Source: Planctomycetota bacterium (GTDB lineage: Bacteria; Planctomycetota; B15-G4). Taken from it: a stretch of 64,000 bases of DNA. The position numbers and the translations under genes were made by a program. The stretch is from contig JACKHP010000013.1 in NCBI GenBank assembly GCA_020638905.1, positions 1 to 64,000 of the forward strand. The letters are read 5' to 3'. The notes under the pieces are model-generated. The model was not told the DNA's origin, searched no databases, and saw nothing but the letters and a program-made list of their open reading frames with translations. Of this stretch, positions 35,465 through 45,182 are shown one piece after another. Position 1 is the first letter of the stretch. Each line of letters starts with the position of its first letter.

Positions 35465-37843
35465 TCAGCGCTCGAGGTAGCCGAGGGCTTCGAGGGCCTC
35501 CCGCGCCGCCTGGCTCTCGGGTTCGTCGGCGCCGCCCGCTCGACTCGAGGCCCACCACGCCTCGAGCGTCTTCCGCAGCGCTTCGACGATCTCGGGTCGT
35601 GTCTCCGAGAGGTCGTGCAGCTCGGCGGCGTCGGACGACAGGTCGTAGAGTTCGACGCGCTCGGACGCGGGCGTGAAGATCAGCTTGAAGCCTCCCGCGA
35701 CGACGCTGAGCTTGTCGGTCCAGCCTTCGACGCCAGGCTCGTAGCCGTGGGTCGTCATGCCGAACATCGGCGCACCGCGGGTCTCCGACCTCAACGGCGG
35801 CGAGATCCGGTCGTCGTCCGGCACGGGGATCCGGGCCGCCTCGCACAGGGTCGCGAGCAGCCCACGCGCCTCGACCGGCTCCTCGACGACGGCGGGCTCG
35901 AGCCGGCTGCGTCCGAAACCCGTCACGACCAGGGGCACGGCCAGGGTCTCGTCGTAGAGCTGGCCGCCGTGACCACGCTGACCGTGCTCGAAGAACTCCT
36001 CCCCGTGGTCCGCGACGACCGCCACGATCGCGTCGTCGAGCACGCCCCGCTCGGCGAGTCCGTCGAGGAAGTGCCCGAGCGCGGTGTCGAAGGCCCGCAC
36101 GTCGGCGTCGTACTTCGGCTCGACCGTCGCGCGCCACGTTTGCAGGCCGTCCTCGTCGAACGCACCGCGTGAGAGCATGTCGAGCCACAACGCGGTGGGA
36201 TCGGAGCCGCTCAGGTCGAGGGCACGTGTCTCGTCGGCCTCCGGCGCGTACGGCGCGTGCGGGTCGATCGCGTGGACGAACAGCATGTGCGCGGCGCCGA
36301 GGCTGTCGTCGATCCAGGCCGAGGCCCGCTCGAAGAGCGCCTGGGCACCGACGAACGGCACGGACACGAACGTCTCGAAGCCACGCGTGAGGTTGCTCAC
36401 GGGACCGATGAGCGGGTTCGTCACGAACGCTCCGGTCGTGTATCCCCGCGACTGGAAGCGCTCGGGCAGCGTCTCGATGGCGTCGACGAGCGTCGAGCGG
36501 CGGCCGTCGAGGACGCCGTGCTCGACGGGCGACATGCCCGTCAGCAGCGAGACCGTGGCGGGCAACGTCCACGAGGCGCTCGAGCGCGCGGCGCGGTACA
36601 CGACGCCGTCGGCGGCGAGGCGATCGAGGGTCGGCGTCAGGCCGCCGGCGTTGCCGTAGGCGCCGAGCCGGTCGGCGCGCAGCGTGTCCACCAGGATCAC
36701 GATCACCGTGGGCGCTTCGGAGGCCAGCAGGCGCTGCACGTCGCGCTCCCCCACGAGGGTCGCCACGGCGAAGCCCCCGACGTCGTTCTGGTCGTCGGGG
36801 CCCGTGTCGGTGGCGAGGTCGAGCGTCACGACGCGTCCGGCCCAGGGCTCGAGGTCGAGCACGTCCAGCTTCCAGCCGCGGAAGCGACGCTGGCGGTAGG
36901 CGTCGAGCCGATCCCGCCAGACGCGTTCGCCGTCGATGTCCACGGCGAAGACCATGCCGTCCCCCGGGAGCATCCAGCCGGCTCGCGTGTCGACGCCGTA
37001 CTCGAGCTCGAGACGCGCGCGCGGCGGGACCGCGACCTGGTATCGGACCCGCGCCGTCGCCGCCATGCGCAGCGACAGCTTCTCGCCGCCGGCCTCGTTG
37101 CCGTCCTCGGCTGCATCGAGGATCGCGAGCGTCACCGGGTCGTCGTCGCGCTGCCTGAGCACGTGGGTCGCGTCGAACTCGTCGACCAACGCGCGCACCC
37201 GCTCGCGAACCCGGACGGGATGCTCGGCACGCTCGACGCGCCGACCGTCGGAGACGAGTTGCGGCGACAGCCACCCGGGCCAGGACAGCGGGGGATCGTC
37301 GCCGCCCGCGCGCTCGGTCGAGAGGCGCAACGACCAGCGGGCCTGCGAACGCTCGGGGAGCCGCACCTCGTACGGGATCGCGAGGCTCTGCCGCGGGAGC
37401 CCGGCGGGGTCGATGCGCTCGTCGAACAGCTTCGTCCAGCGGGGATGCTCGCGACTCTCGTCGCGCGCCTCGATGCGGAAGTCCACGGGTTCGGGGCCGA
37501 TCGCGTCACCGCGGTACCCCACGCCGCAGGCGAAGCGCAGGATCGCCGGACCACGGGTCTCGAGCCCGGAGAAGGTGATCGACTCGCCGGTGGGGTTGCG
37601 GATGTAGGCCAGGTCCGCGCGGCCGTCGGTGGCCTCGATCGCGGCTCCCATGAGCGCCACGCTCGAGTTCTCGCGTGACCGCTCGGCCCCGCTCAGCAGG
37701 GACACGAGGTCGTGCACGCGATCGATCACCAGACTGGCCGACGCCTCGCTCCCGGCGGGCGGGTCCGCGCGCGAACACCCCGTCAGCGCCGCGAGCAACG
37801 CGCACGACACGAACGCCGACGAGGCGGGACGACGGCGCATCAT
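35465..37843 (-). CDS. Sulfatase-fold lipoprotein of the alkaline phosphatase superfamily lacking the formylglycine cysteine
   Basis: A 792-residue exported enzyme. Lipobox LAALTGC puts the lipidated Cys near 23. An N-terminal beta-rich domain (about 60-375) precedes the catalytic domain (about 385-770). Metal ligands are visible in LVDTLRADRLG, VVADHGEEFFEHG and HGGQLYDE. The nucleophile motif reads SWTLPATVSLLTG; in classical sulfatases this position is CxPSR, so the modified cysteine is replaced by threonine and the arginine by threonine. Thr nucleophiles are known in phosphotransferases of this superfamily, so a phosphoester or phospholipid substrate is as likely as a sulfate ester. ATG at 37843 fits the signal peptide. 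Confidence 0.85.
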   Translation of the reverse strand: MMRRRPASSAFVSCALLAALTGCSRADPPAGSEASASLVIDRVHDLVSLLSGAERSRENSSVALMGAAIEATDGRADLAYIRNPTGESITFSGLETRGPAILRFACGVGYRGDAIGPEPVDFRIEARDESREHPRWTKLFDERIDPAGLPRQSLAIPYEVRLPERSQARWSLRLSTERAGGDDPPLSWPGWLSPQLVSDGRRVERAEHPVRVRERVRALVDEFDATHVLRQRDDDPVTLAILDAAEDGNEAGGEKLSLRMAATARVRYQVAVPPRARLELEYGVDTRAGWMLPGDGMVFAVDIDGERVWRDRLDAYRQRRFRGWKLDVLDLEPWAGRVVTLDLATDTGPDDQNDVGGFAVATLVGERDVQRLLASEAPTVIVILVDTLRADRLGAYGNAGGLTPTLDRLAADGVVYRAARSSASWTLPATVSLLTGMSPVEHGVLDGRRSTLVDAIETLPERFQSRGYTTGAFVTNPLIGPVSNLTRGFETFVSVPFVGAQALFERASAWIDDSLGAAHMLFVHAIDPHAPYAPEADETRALDLSGSDPTALWLDMLSRGAFDEDGLQTWRATVEPKYDADVRAFDTALGHFLDGLAERGVLDDAIVAVVADHGEEFFEHGQRGHGGQLYDETLAVPLVVTGFGRSRLEPAVVEEPVEARGLLATLCEAARIPVPDDDRISPPLRSETRGAPMFGMTTHGYEPGVEGWTDKLSVVAGGFKLIFTPASERVELYDLSSDAAELHDLSETRPEIVEALRKTLEAWWASSRAGGADEPESQAAREALEALGYLER

Positions 37844-37892
37844 GGGCACGAGGCTCCGTTCGGACGGCACACCGCGAGCCGCCCGTCCCCCG

Positions 37893-37898
37893 ATCATA
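37893..37898 (-). promoter_or_regulatory. Candidate -10 element for the sulfatase-fold gene
   Basis: TATGAT on the minus strand, 50 bases upstream of the ATG at 37843. It covers an in-frame ATG at 37897, which argues that the longer start is not used. Confidence 0.4.
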
Positions 37899-37912
37899 CT
37901 GCGTGGGATCGT

Positions 37913-40408
37913 CTACCGGCCTTCGTCCGACTCGACGCGCTCGTAGGCCGGCAGCTCGAGCAGGCTCGGGTCGAGGTCGTCCATCGCCCGCTCGAGGCGC
38001 GCGAGACGCGGCGCGACCTCCTCGCTGCCCGACGTGTCGGCCCGCAGGCGCGCGAGCAGCATCTTGGCCGTGTCGACGGCGGTGATGTTCAGGCCGTCCT
38101 GGGTGGCGGCGCTCCACGGATCCGCGCCGAACGACGCGACCAGCTCGTCGAGGGCCGTGGCGTCGTCGCCCTGCTCGAGCGCGATGCGCGCCCGTCCGGC
38201 GTGGTCGAGCGCGGCTTCGCGCGCGGCCGCATCGTGCACGTCGGCGTCGGACAGCGCGCGTTCGGCGTGCGCCAGCGCACGTGCGTACGCCGCGAGCGCC
38301 TCGTCGGGCTCGCCGCGCCTGCGACCGAACTCGGCGCGCACGCGCGAGGCCTCGGCGGCGAAGCGCTGCAGGACCGGCGAGTCGCCGAGGCGTCCCACGA
38401 GCGCGTCGTAGGCCGGCTCGAGCCCGCGCGCACCGTGCTCGCGCAGGACGCGCGCGCGCAGCCGGTCGTGCAGCCCGGTCGCGCCGGTCCAGCGCGCGAG
38501 GGCTTCGTCGAGCACCGAGTCGGCCTGTCCCGTCGCGCCCAGCCAGGCCAGGAAGTCGTGGTACGCGAGCGCCTGGTCGAGCGTCCCGTACGGATGGCGC
38601 AGCAGCACCGAGCACGCGGCGTTCACGTCGGCCAGCCACTGCGGCGGCCACGGACGCTTCTCGCGCATGGCGGACTCGATCGCCGTCTGGCGCTGCTGCG
38701 CGAAGATCGCCAGCACGGCCATCGCGTTCCAGCCCTGCTGCTCCTGCGGCTGGCCGCTCATCACGGCCGCGTCGGCGTGGTCCTTGGCCCGGCCGTGGTC
38801 GCCGAGGTACCAGTCGGCGATGGCCAGCGCAGCGTCGACGCGCCAGCCGTCCGCGCCGAGTTCTTCCGCGCGCTGCGCCGTGTTGCGCGCGTCCATGAAG
38901 AGGTAGCGGGCGTACTTGGGATCGGACGTCCAGCTCGCGTACGCGCTCTGCAGGAAGGCCTCGGACAGGTCGAGGTGCGCGTCGACGTCGGTGCCGTCCA
39001 GGATCTCGTCCTGGCGTTCGAGCACCGCGACGACCTCGGGCCGCAGTCCGCTCGCGTCGGCGGTGGACGTCGATGCGCCGCGGGATGCCGTCGCGTCGGT
39101 CGCGGCGCGCGATGCGTCCCCGACACCCTGCGCGGCGTACCCGCTGCCGCCCAGGCCGGATGCCTCGCCCGCCACGGGCTCCGACTTCCCGCCGCCGCCC
39201 AAGCCGGACGCCTCGCCCGCCACGGGCTCCGCCTTCCCGCCGCCGCCCAGGCCGGACGCATCGCCCGCCACGGGGACCGCCTTCCCGCTGCCGCCCAGGC
39301 CGGACGCCTCGCCCGCCACGGGCTCCGCCTTCCCGCTGCCGCCCAGGCCGGATGCCTCGCCCGCCGCGTGGTACGTCGCGCCGGCGGTGATCGCGGACGT
39401 CCAGGCGGCCACGTCGACGGCGGCCGAGCGCGCGGACAGGCCCTGGTGCACCACGGCCAGCGTGCGCGCCTTCGGCGACTGCGCGCCGAGCCGGTCGAGC
39501 GCGGACACCAGCTTCTCGCGCTCGTCCGCGGGGAGCGGCGCGCGCAACGCCTCGTCGATCACGTCGACCGCTTCGGGGGACGTCGACTGCGCCAGTCCCG
39601 CCCGCGCCTTCTTCGCCAGGTCGTCGTCGAGGCCGAAGACCGCCAGCCGCAGCAGCTCGACCGGCGCCTTCTCGCCCTGGGACAGGGCCGCGTCGACGAG
39701 CGCTCGGCGCTGGGCCGCGTCACCCTCGACGTAGGCCTGCTCGACGGCCTCGCGGTCGGCCGAGTCGACGCTCGCGACCTTCTCGACGAGCGAGCGGTCG
39801 CCCTTGACCACCGGCGGCGGCGCGGGACGGTCTTCCCAGCCGCTCTTGACCGCGTCGAACACGCTCTGCGTGTCCCACACGAGCATCACGTCGTACATCT
39901 CCTTCAGGCTGCCGTCGGGCTGCAGCTCGACGCCGATGTGCCGCGGCGCGATGCGCTTGCCGTCCATGAACTTCTCGAACAGGATCGGCTCGATCGCGAT
40001 GTGCTCGCCGCACGTCACGCTGCCGAAGCGCGGGCACTCGATGCGCCGTCCCTGCTCGTCGTAGTCGCGGGGATTGTGCCGGTAGACCGACGCGATGACG
40101 CACACGTACGGCTCGTAGAGCGCGGCGATCTCGGGGTCGCGGTAGCGCACGCCGGCGTAGTGCTCGCTGGCGATCTCGCCGTCCATGTTGATCGCGACGA
40201 GGATCGGCTTGCCGGTCTGCTTCGCGAGCGCGACCGCGTCGTCCCAGGTGCGTTGCCAGCGGATCAGGCAGGGCTTCTTCCAGTCGGCCGCGGTCGGCGC
40301 CCACCAGGTGCGCTCGCGGTAGTCGGGGGCGCTGTGGTCGATCTCCTGGGCGCGCAGCGCGGGTGACGCGAGGAAGAGGGTCACGAGCAGGGTCGCGAGG
40401 AGGCGCAT
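37913..40408 (-). CDS. Exported thioredoxin-like protein with 16-residue tandem repeats and TPR-like C-terminus
   Basis: An 831-residue secreted protein. Signal peptide MRLLATLLVTLFLASPALRA. Residues about 40-175 look like a thioredoxin fold of the type that starts WDDAVALAKQTGKPILVAI, but the CxxC pair is absent, so redox activity is doubtful. A helical region follows, then a Gly/Ser spacer (about 347-423) built of five 16-residue repeats of the type AGEASGLGGSGKAEPV. The C-terminal 390 residues are Ala-rich helices resembling TPRs. GGAG lies about nine bases before the ATG. No partner is obvious. Confidence 0.8.
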   Translation of the reverse strand: MRLLATLLVTLFLASPALRAQEIDHSAPDYRERTWWAPTAADWKKPCLIRWQRTWDDAVALAKQTGKPILVAINMDGEIASEHYAGVRYRDPEIAALYEPYVCVIASVYRHNPRDYDEQGRRIECPRFGSVTCGEHIAIEPILFEKFMDGKRIAPRHIGVELQPDGSLKEMYDVMLVWDTQSVFDAVKSGWEDRPAPPPVVKGDRSLVEKVASVDSADREAVEQAYVEGDAAQRRALVDAALSQGEKAPVELLRLAVFGLDDDLAKKARAGLAQSTSPEAVDVIDEALRAPLPADEREKLVSALDRLGAQSPKARTLAVVHQGLSARSAAVDVAAWTSAITAGATYHAAGEASGLGGSGKAEPVAGEASGLGGSGKAVPVAGDASGLGGGGKAEPVAGEASGLGGGGKSEPVAGEASGLGGSGYAAQGVGDASRAATDATASRGASTSTADASGLRPEVVAVLERQDEILDGTDVDAHLDLSEAFLQSAYASWTSDPKYARYLFMDARNTAQRAEELGADGWRVDAALAIADWYLGDHGRAKDHADAAVMSGQPQEQQGWNAMAVLAIFAQQRQTAIESAMREKRPWPPQWLADVNAACSVLLRHPYGTLDQALAYHDFLAWLGATGQADSVLDEALARWTGATGLHDRLRARVLREHGARGLEPAYDALVGRLGDSPVLQRFAAEASRVRAEFGRRRGEPDEALAAYARALAHAERALSDADVHDAAAREAALDHAGRARIALEQGDDATALDELVASFGADPWSAATQDGLNITAVDTAKMLLARLRADTSGSEEVAPRLARLERAMDDLDPSLLELPAYERVESDEGR
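39140..39367. repeat. 48-base in-frame tandem repeat, about 4.8 copies
   Basis: Copies start at 39140, 39188, 39236, 39284 and 39332. They differ at a few positions (Glu/Asp, Ser/Gly, Ala/Val, Lys), and each encodes 16 residues of the spacer in the thioredoxin-like protein. The last copy is incomplete. Confidence 0.95.
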
Positions 40409-40471
40409 GGTGAGGACTCCGGCCCGAGGGCGGCGTGCGAGGGATGCCTGCGACGCGCGAACGAACGCGCA

Positions 40472-40477
40472 GAGTAC
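40472..40477 (-). promoter_or_regulatory. Candidate -10 element for the thioredoxin-like gene
   Basis: TACTCT on the minus strand, 64 bases upstream of the ATG, in a 182-base gap that otherwise shows no features. No -35 found. Confidence 0.25.
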
Positions 40478-40590
40478 GCGGCGTGCGGCGAGGCGGTCAA
40501 CGCGAGGCGGCTGCGTCCGAACGCGCTTGGCAGGCGCCGGCGGCCGACGCGCTCGAAGTCGTCCGGATCCGGGCTCGCGCGACGGGCGCG

Positions 40591-41112
40591 CTACGTGTGC
40601 CAGGGACGCGGGTCGCTCGCCAGCAGCCCGTAGATCAGGCTGTCCCGGACGCCGATGTGCGTCTTCCAGGACGCTCGCAACCGACCTTCGAGGCGGAAGC
40701 CGAGCACCTCGAACGTGCGCACCGACGCGACGTTGTCCGGATCGATGTCGGCGAAGACGCGCCTCGCCCCGCGCGCGTCGAAGGCCTGGTTCAGCACGAG
40801 TGCCAGTGACCGCGCCGCGAGCCGACGACCGCGCGCGGCCGGGCAGATCATGCAGGCCGCCTCCCAGATCTCCGGCCCGCGCGGGACGAGCGCGACGCGG
40901 CCGAGCGCGCGCCCGTCGGGCTCTTCGCAGACCGCCCACGAGCTGTCCTCGTGTCCGGTCGTCCAGCGCTCGAGCAGAGCCTGCGTCTGCGCGACGGTGG
41001 CGAGCGCGGGCTCCGGCATGTAGCGGCAGCTCTCGTCGTCGCCGAAGATCGCGTGCAGCGCCGGCGCGTCGCGGACGGGGTCGATCGGACGGAGGGCGGG
41101 CGCGGAATCCAT
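40591..41112 (-). CDS. GNAT-family N-acetyltransferase (RimJ/RimL type)
   Basis: Acetyl-CoA-dependent acetyltransferase, 173 residues. The fold order is clear: LRPIDPVRDAPALHAIFGDD at the start, then AVCEEPDGRALGRVALVPRG, the acetyl-CoA loop with ARGRRLAARSLALVLNQAF near 93-111 and DPDNVASVRTFEVLGFRLEG near 124-143. The N-x-x-S-x-x-x-x-E-x-x-G-F signature is that of RimJ/RimL-like enzymes. Target (ribosomal protein or small molecule) is unknown. Divergent from the MoxR operon over 107 bases. TACACT at 41127-41122 is a possible -10 only ten bases from the ATG. Confidence 0.85.
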   Translation of the reverse strand: MDSAPALRPIDPVRDAPALHAIFGDDESCRYMPEPALATVAQTQALLERWTTGHEDSSWAVCEEPDGRALGRVALVPRGPEIWEAACMICPAARGRRLAARSLALVLNQAFDARGARRVFADIDPDNVASVRTFEVLGFRLEGRLRASWKTHIGVRDSLIYGLLASDPRPWHT

Positions 41113-41179
41113 GACGCACGGAGTGTAGGCGATCGCGCCGTCCGGACCAGCCGTCCGCGCGCGTTGGCCGGCGCCCCCC

Positions 41180-41188
41180 TGGTATCCT
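41180..41188 (+). promoter_or_regulatory. Candidate extended -10 element for the Bat-type operon
   Basis: TGGTATCCT (TG-N-TANNNT) lies 31 bases before the GTG of moxR. The core GGTATCCT also occurs upstream of the genes at 18703 and 52474. Confidence 0.42.
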
Positions 41189-41219
41189 CCGCCCGATCCC
41201 CCGAGGAGCGCCGCGCGCC

Positions 41220-42206
<987 letters not shown>

Positions 42207-42214
42207 GCCGGGCG

Positions 42215-43171
42215 ATGCGAGACCCCGAGCGGCAGCGCAAGCGCGACGACGACGCGGCGACACGCGACGACGAGCTCGCCGAGCTGCTGGCCGAGGTACG
42301 CCGCATCGCGGTCTGGAGCCGGCGCCTCGTGGGCGGCGTGATGGCCGGCGGCTACACGTCGGTCTTCCGCGGTGCGGGACTCGAGTTCGACACGGTGCGC
42401 GAGTACCAGGAAGGCGACGACCCGCGCTCGGTCGACCAGAACGTGAGCGCGCGCATGGGACGTCCGTTCGTGAAGACATACGTCGACGAACGCGAGCTGT
42501 CGCTGCTGTTCCTGCTCGACCTCTCGGCCTCGATGGACGGCGGCTTCGCCGCGTGGTCGTCGCGCGGCGCCGCGGCGCGCGTGTGCGCCTGCCTCGCCCT
42601 GGCCGCCGTGGGCCACGACGACAAGGTCGGCCTCGTGGCGTTCGACGACGACGTGCTGCAGTTCGTCCCCACGGGCAAGGGCCAGGGACACGCGCTGCGG
42701 CTCGTGCGCGACGTGCTGGCGCTGCGCGCGCGCGGCCGCGGCACGCGCATGGCGAGCGCGCTCGAGCTCGTCTCGCGCGTGGTGCGCAAGCGCTCGGTGG
42801 TCTTCGTACTCTCCGACTTCCTCGAGCCGCCCGCGCGCTGGACGTCGGCGCTCTCACTCTGCGCGCGTCGGCACGACGTGATCGCCGTGCGGATCCTGCC
42901 GCCCGAGGACGCCGCGCTGCCCGCGGCGCTGCTGCGCCTGCGCGATCCCGAGGGCGGCGGAGCGCGCCTCGTCGACGGACGGGCCGAGCGCGTGCGCGCC
43001 GCCTACGCCGAGTGCGCCGCGTCCGCGCGGCGCGAGGTCGACGATGCGCTGCGCCGCGCGGGCGTCGACCGCATGGACGTGCCCGTCCCGCGCACGCCAG
43101 GCAAGGACGCGGTGGCGCGTCCGATCCTCGGGTTCTTCCGCATGCGCGAGCTGCGCGGGACGAAGCGGTGA
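42215..43171 (+). CDS. DUF58 domain protein with VWA-like fold
   Basis: The 318-residue product matches DUF58: RRLVGGVMAGGYTSVFRGAG near 37-56, then the hallmark EYQEGDDPRSVDQNVSARMG near 64-83. The MIDAS-type LLDLSASMDGG follows near 102, giving the DxSxS metal site. It is usually found directly after MoxR and is thought to be its client. ATG start eight bases after the moxR stop. Its own stop overlaps the next gene as GTGA. Confidence 0.93.
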   Translation: MRDPERQRKRDDDAATRDDELAELLAEVRRIAVWSRRLVGGVMAGGYTSVFRGAGLEFDTVREYQEGDDPRSVDQNVSARMGRPFVKTYVDERELSLLFLLDLSASMDGGFAAWSSRGAAARVCACLALAAVGHDDKVGLVAFDDDVLQFVPTGKGQGHALRLVRDVLALRARGRGTRMASALELVSRVVRKRSVVFVLSDFLEPPARWTSALSLCARRHDVIAVRILPPEDAALPAALLRLRDPEGGGARLVDGRAERVRAAYAECAASARREVDDALRRAGVDRMDVPVPRTPGKDAVARPILGFFRMRELRGTKR

Positions 43172-44205
43172 ACGCCCGCGCTCGGACCCCGCGTCCTCCG
43201 CCGCGCACGTCCGCGCGCCCGCGGGTCGCCGTCGTCGCCCTCGCCTGCGCGCTCGCGGCGCCCGCGTACGCCGAACTCGAGCAGAGCGTGTCCATCGCCG
43301 CCGACGACGCGACCGTCGCCTCCGGGCGGGCCTTCGAGCTCACCGTGGTGCGCCGCTGGAGCGACGACCTGCTGCCGCGCGACGTCGACGACGACGCGTG
43401 GCGTCCGCTCTTCGTGCGCCTCGTCGGGAGCGCACGCGAGACGTCCGGCGGCGTGACCGAGGAGACGCTGCGCTACCGCGCGTGGGTCTTCGGCGAGGGA
43501 CCGCTCGAGTTCGCCCCGCCGGCGTTCGAGGCCGTCCCGCGCGCGGGCGGTGCGCGCCAGGTCGCGTCGGCCGAGTCCGTTGCGCTGAACGTCACGTCGG
43601 CGCTCGCCGAAGAGGACGCCCCCGAGCCCGAGCTTCCGGGCCCGCCCCTCGACGGACCGCTCACGCCGACGGCGTTCGCCGCGCGCGTGCTCGGCGCGTT
43701 GCTGCTCGCGACGCTGGGCCTGCTCGCCGCGCGTTCCCGGCGACGTCCCGCACACGGACGCGAGGCGGAGGCGGACGACCGCGCGCCGCGCACGCCCGAC
43801 GCCGGAGCGTCGTCGGCGCGCGATGCGGTCGGTGTCGCGCTGCGCGCGCTCGACACGCTGCGGGCGGGCGCCGACGACGACGCTCCGGCGGCGGTGGAGG
43901 CACTCGCGCTCGGACTGAGCGGGATGCTGCGCGTCTTCGTCGCGGCGCGCTTCGGCGTCCCCACGGCCGAGCGCACGAGTCCCGAGATCGTGGACGCGCT
44001 GCGCGCCGTGCTCGCTCCGGCGCGCGATGCGTCCGCCGCGGCGCCCACGGCACGCGACGCGCCCGCGCTCCTCGCCTCGCTCCTGCACCGCTGCGACGCG
44101 GTCAAGTTCGGACGCGCCCTGCCCGACGCCGCCGCCCGCGCGCGCCTGCTCGACGACGCGTCCGGCTTCGTGCACGCCTGCGCTCCGCGCGAGGATGCGC
44201 CGTGA
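43168..44205 (+). CDS. Bat operon membrane protein (DUF4381-like)
   Basis: A 345-residue protein with signal peptide (VAVVALACALAAPAYAE), an extracytoplasmic beta-rich domain (about 40-150) in the style of BatD N-terminal domains, one TM helix near 172-192 and a cytoplasmic helical domain (about 220-340). In such operons this position often encodes a small DUF4381 protein that sits beside the VWA partners. Role inferred from context. The GTG start overlaps the DUF58 stop; the stop overlaps the next GTG. No catalytic motif. Confidence 0.75.
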   Translation: MNARARTPRPPPRTSARPRVAVVALACALAAPAYAELEQSVSIAADDATVASGRAFELTVVRRWSDDLLPRDVDDDAWRPLFVRLVGSARETSGGVTEETLRYRAWVFGEGPLEFAPPAFEAVPRAGGARQVASAESVALNVTSALAEEDAPEPELPGPPLDGPLTPTAFAARVLGALLLATLGLLAARSRRRPAHGREAEADDRAPRTPDAGASSARDAVGVALRALDTLRAGADDDAPAAVEALALGLSGMLRVFVAARFGVPTAERTSPEIVDALRAVLAPARDASAAAPTARDAPALLASLLHRCDAVKFGRALPDAAARARLLDDASGFVHACAPREDAP

Positions 44206-45182
44206 TCCCGCCGCTCTCGCAGCTCGGCCTGCGCGACCCGGACATGCTCTGGCTCGCGCTGCTCGTGCCAGCCGCGTGGCTGCTGCGCCGGTGGCTCGGC
44301 GCGCCGGCGATCGACTTCGCACCCTTCGCGCGGCTCGACGGGCTGCCGTCCACGCTGCGCGAGCGCCTGGTTGCGCTGCCCGACGCGCTCACGGCGCTCG
44401 GACTGCTGCTCGTCGTGGCGGCGCTCGCGCGCCCGGTCGAGCGCGTGCCGCTGCCGCTCGAGATCGAGGGACTCGACGTGCTGCTCGTGCTCGACGTCTC
44501 GTCGTCGATGGCCGCCACCGACCTCGACCCGCTGCACACGCGACTGGCCCTGGCGCAGGACGCCGCCGAGCGCTTCGTCGAGGGACGTCCCCACGACCGC
44601 ATCGGGCTGCTCACGTTCGCGCGCTTCCCCGACCTGCGCTGCCCGCCGACGCTCGACCACCGCGCGCTCGGCGAGCTGCTGCGCCGCACCACGCCCGTCG
44701 CGAGCGACGGCCCGGAGGACGCCACGGGCATCGGCACCGCGCTCGCGCGCGCGTCCTCGGTGCTGTCCGACTCGGACGCGCCCTCGAAGGTCGTCGTGCT
44801 GCTCACCGACGGCGAGGAGAACGTCGCCACCGCGCTCACGCCGGACGAGATCGCGCCGCTGCACGCCGCGCAGCTCGCCGCCTCGCTCGGCGTGCGCGTG
44901 CACGTCGTGAGCGTGGGACCGCACGCCGCGCGCGACGCGACGTCCTCCGACACGGGCCAGCTCGAGCGCGTCGCCGCGCTCACCGGCGGCCGGCTGTTCG
45001 AGGCCGCCGACGCCCGTGCGCTGTCCGCCGTGTGGGCGTCCATCGACGCGCTCGAGACGGCGCCGCGCCACGCGCCGCGCTTCCGCGACGCCGACCGCTT
45101 CGAGGTCTGCGCGGTGGCCGCGCTGCTGCTGCTGCTCGCCGCGCGCGCGTTGCGGCACGGTCCGCTCGAGGTGCTGCCGTGA
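44202..45182 (+). CDS. batA: BatA-like membrane VWA protein
   Basis: A 326-residue membrane protein. N-terminal hydrophobic segments at about 15-28 and 62-80, then a von Willebrand A domain with the intact MIDAS site LVLDVSSSMAATD near 100 and VVLLTDGEENVATAL near 200, and a final C-terminal TM (about 304-318). This is the BatA layout (TM-TM-VWA-TM). BatA/B proteins were linked to aerotolerance in Bacteroides; the molecular role is not settled. GTG start overlaps the upstream stop. Confidence 0.9.
   Translation: MIPPLSQLGLRDPDMLWLALLVPAAWLLRRWLGAPAIDFAPFARLDGLPSTLRERLVALPDALTALGLLLVVAALARPVERVPLPLEIEGLDVLLVLDVSSSMAATDLDPLHTRLALAQDAAERFVEGRPHDRIGLLTFARFPDLRCPPTLDHRALGELLRRTTPVASDGPEDATGIGTALARASSVLSDSDAPSKVVVLLTDGEENVATALTPDEIAPLHAAQLAASLGVRVHVVSVGPHAARDATSSDTGQLERVAALTGGRLFEAADARALSAVWASIDALETAPRHAPRFRDADRFEVCAVAALLLLLAARALRHGPLEVLP

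Noticed and set aside
39140..39367. CRISPR-like array
   Set aside because: The 48-base units are contiguous, in frame, and have no unique spacers; they encode a protein linker.
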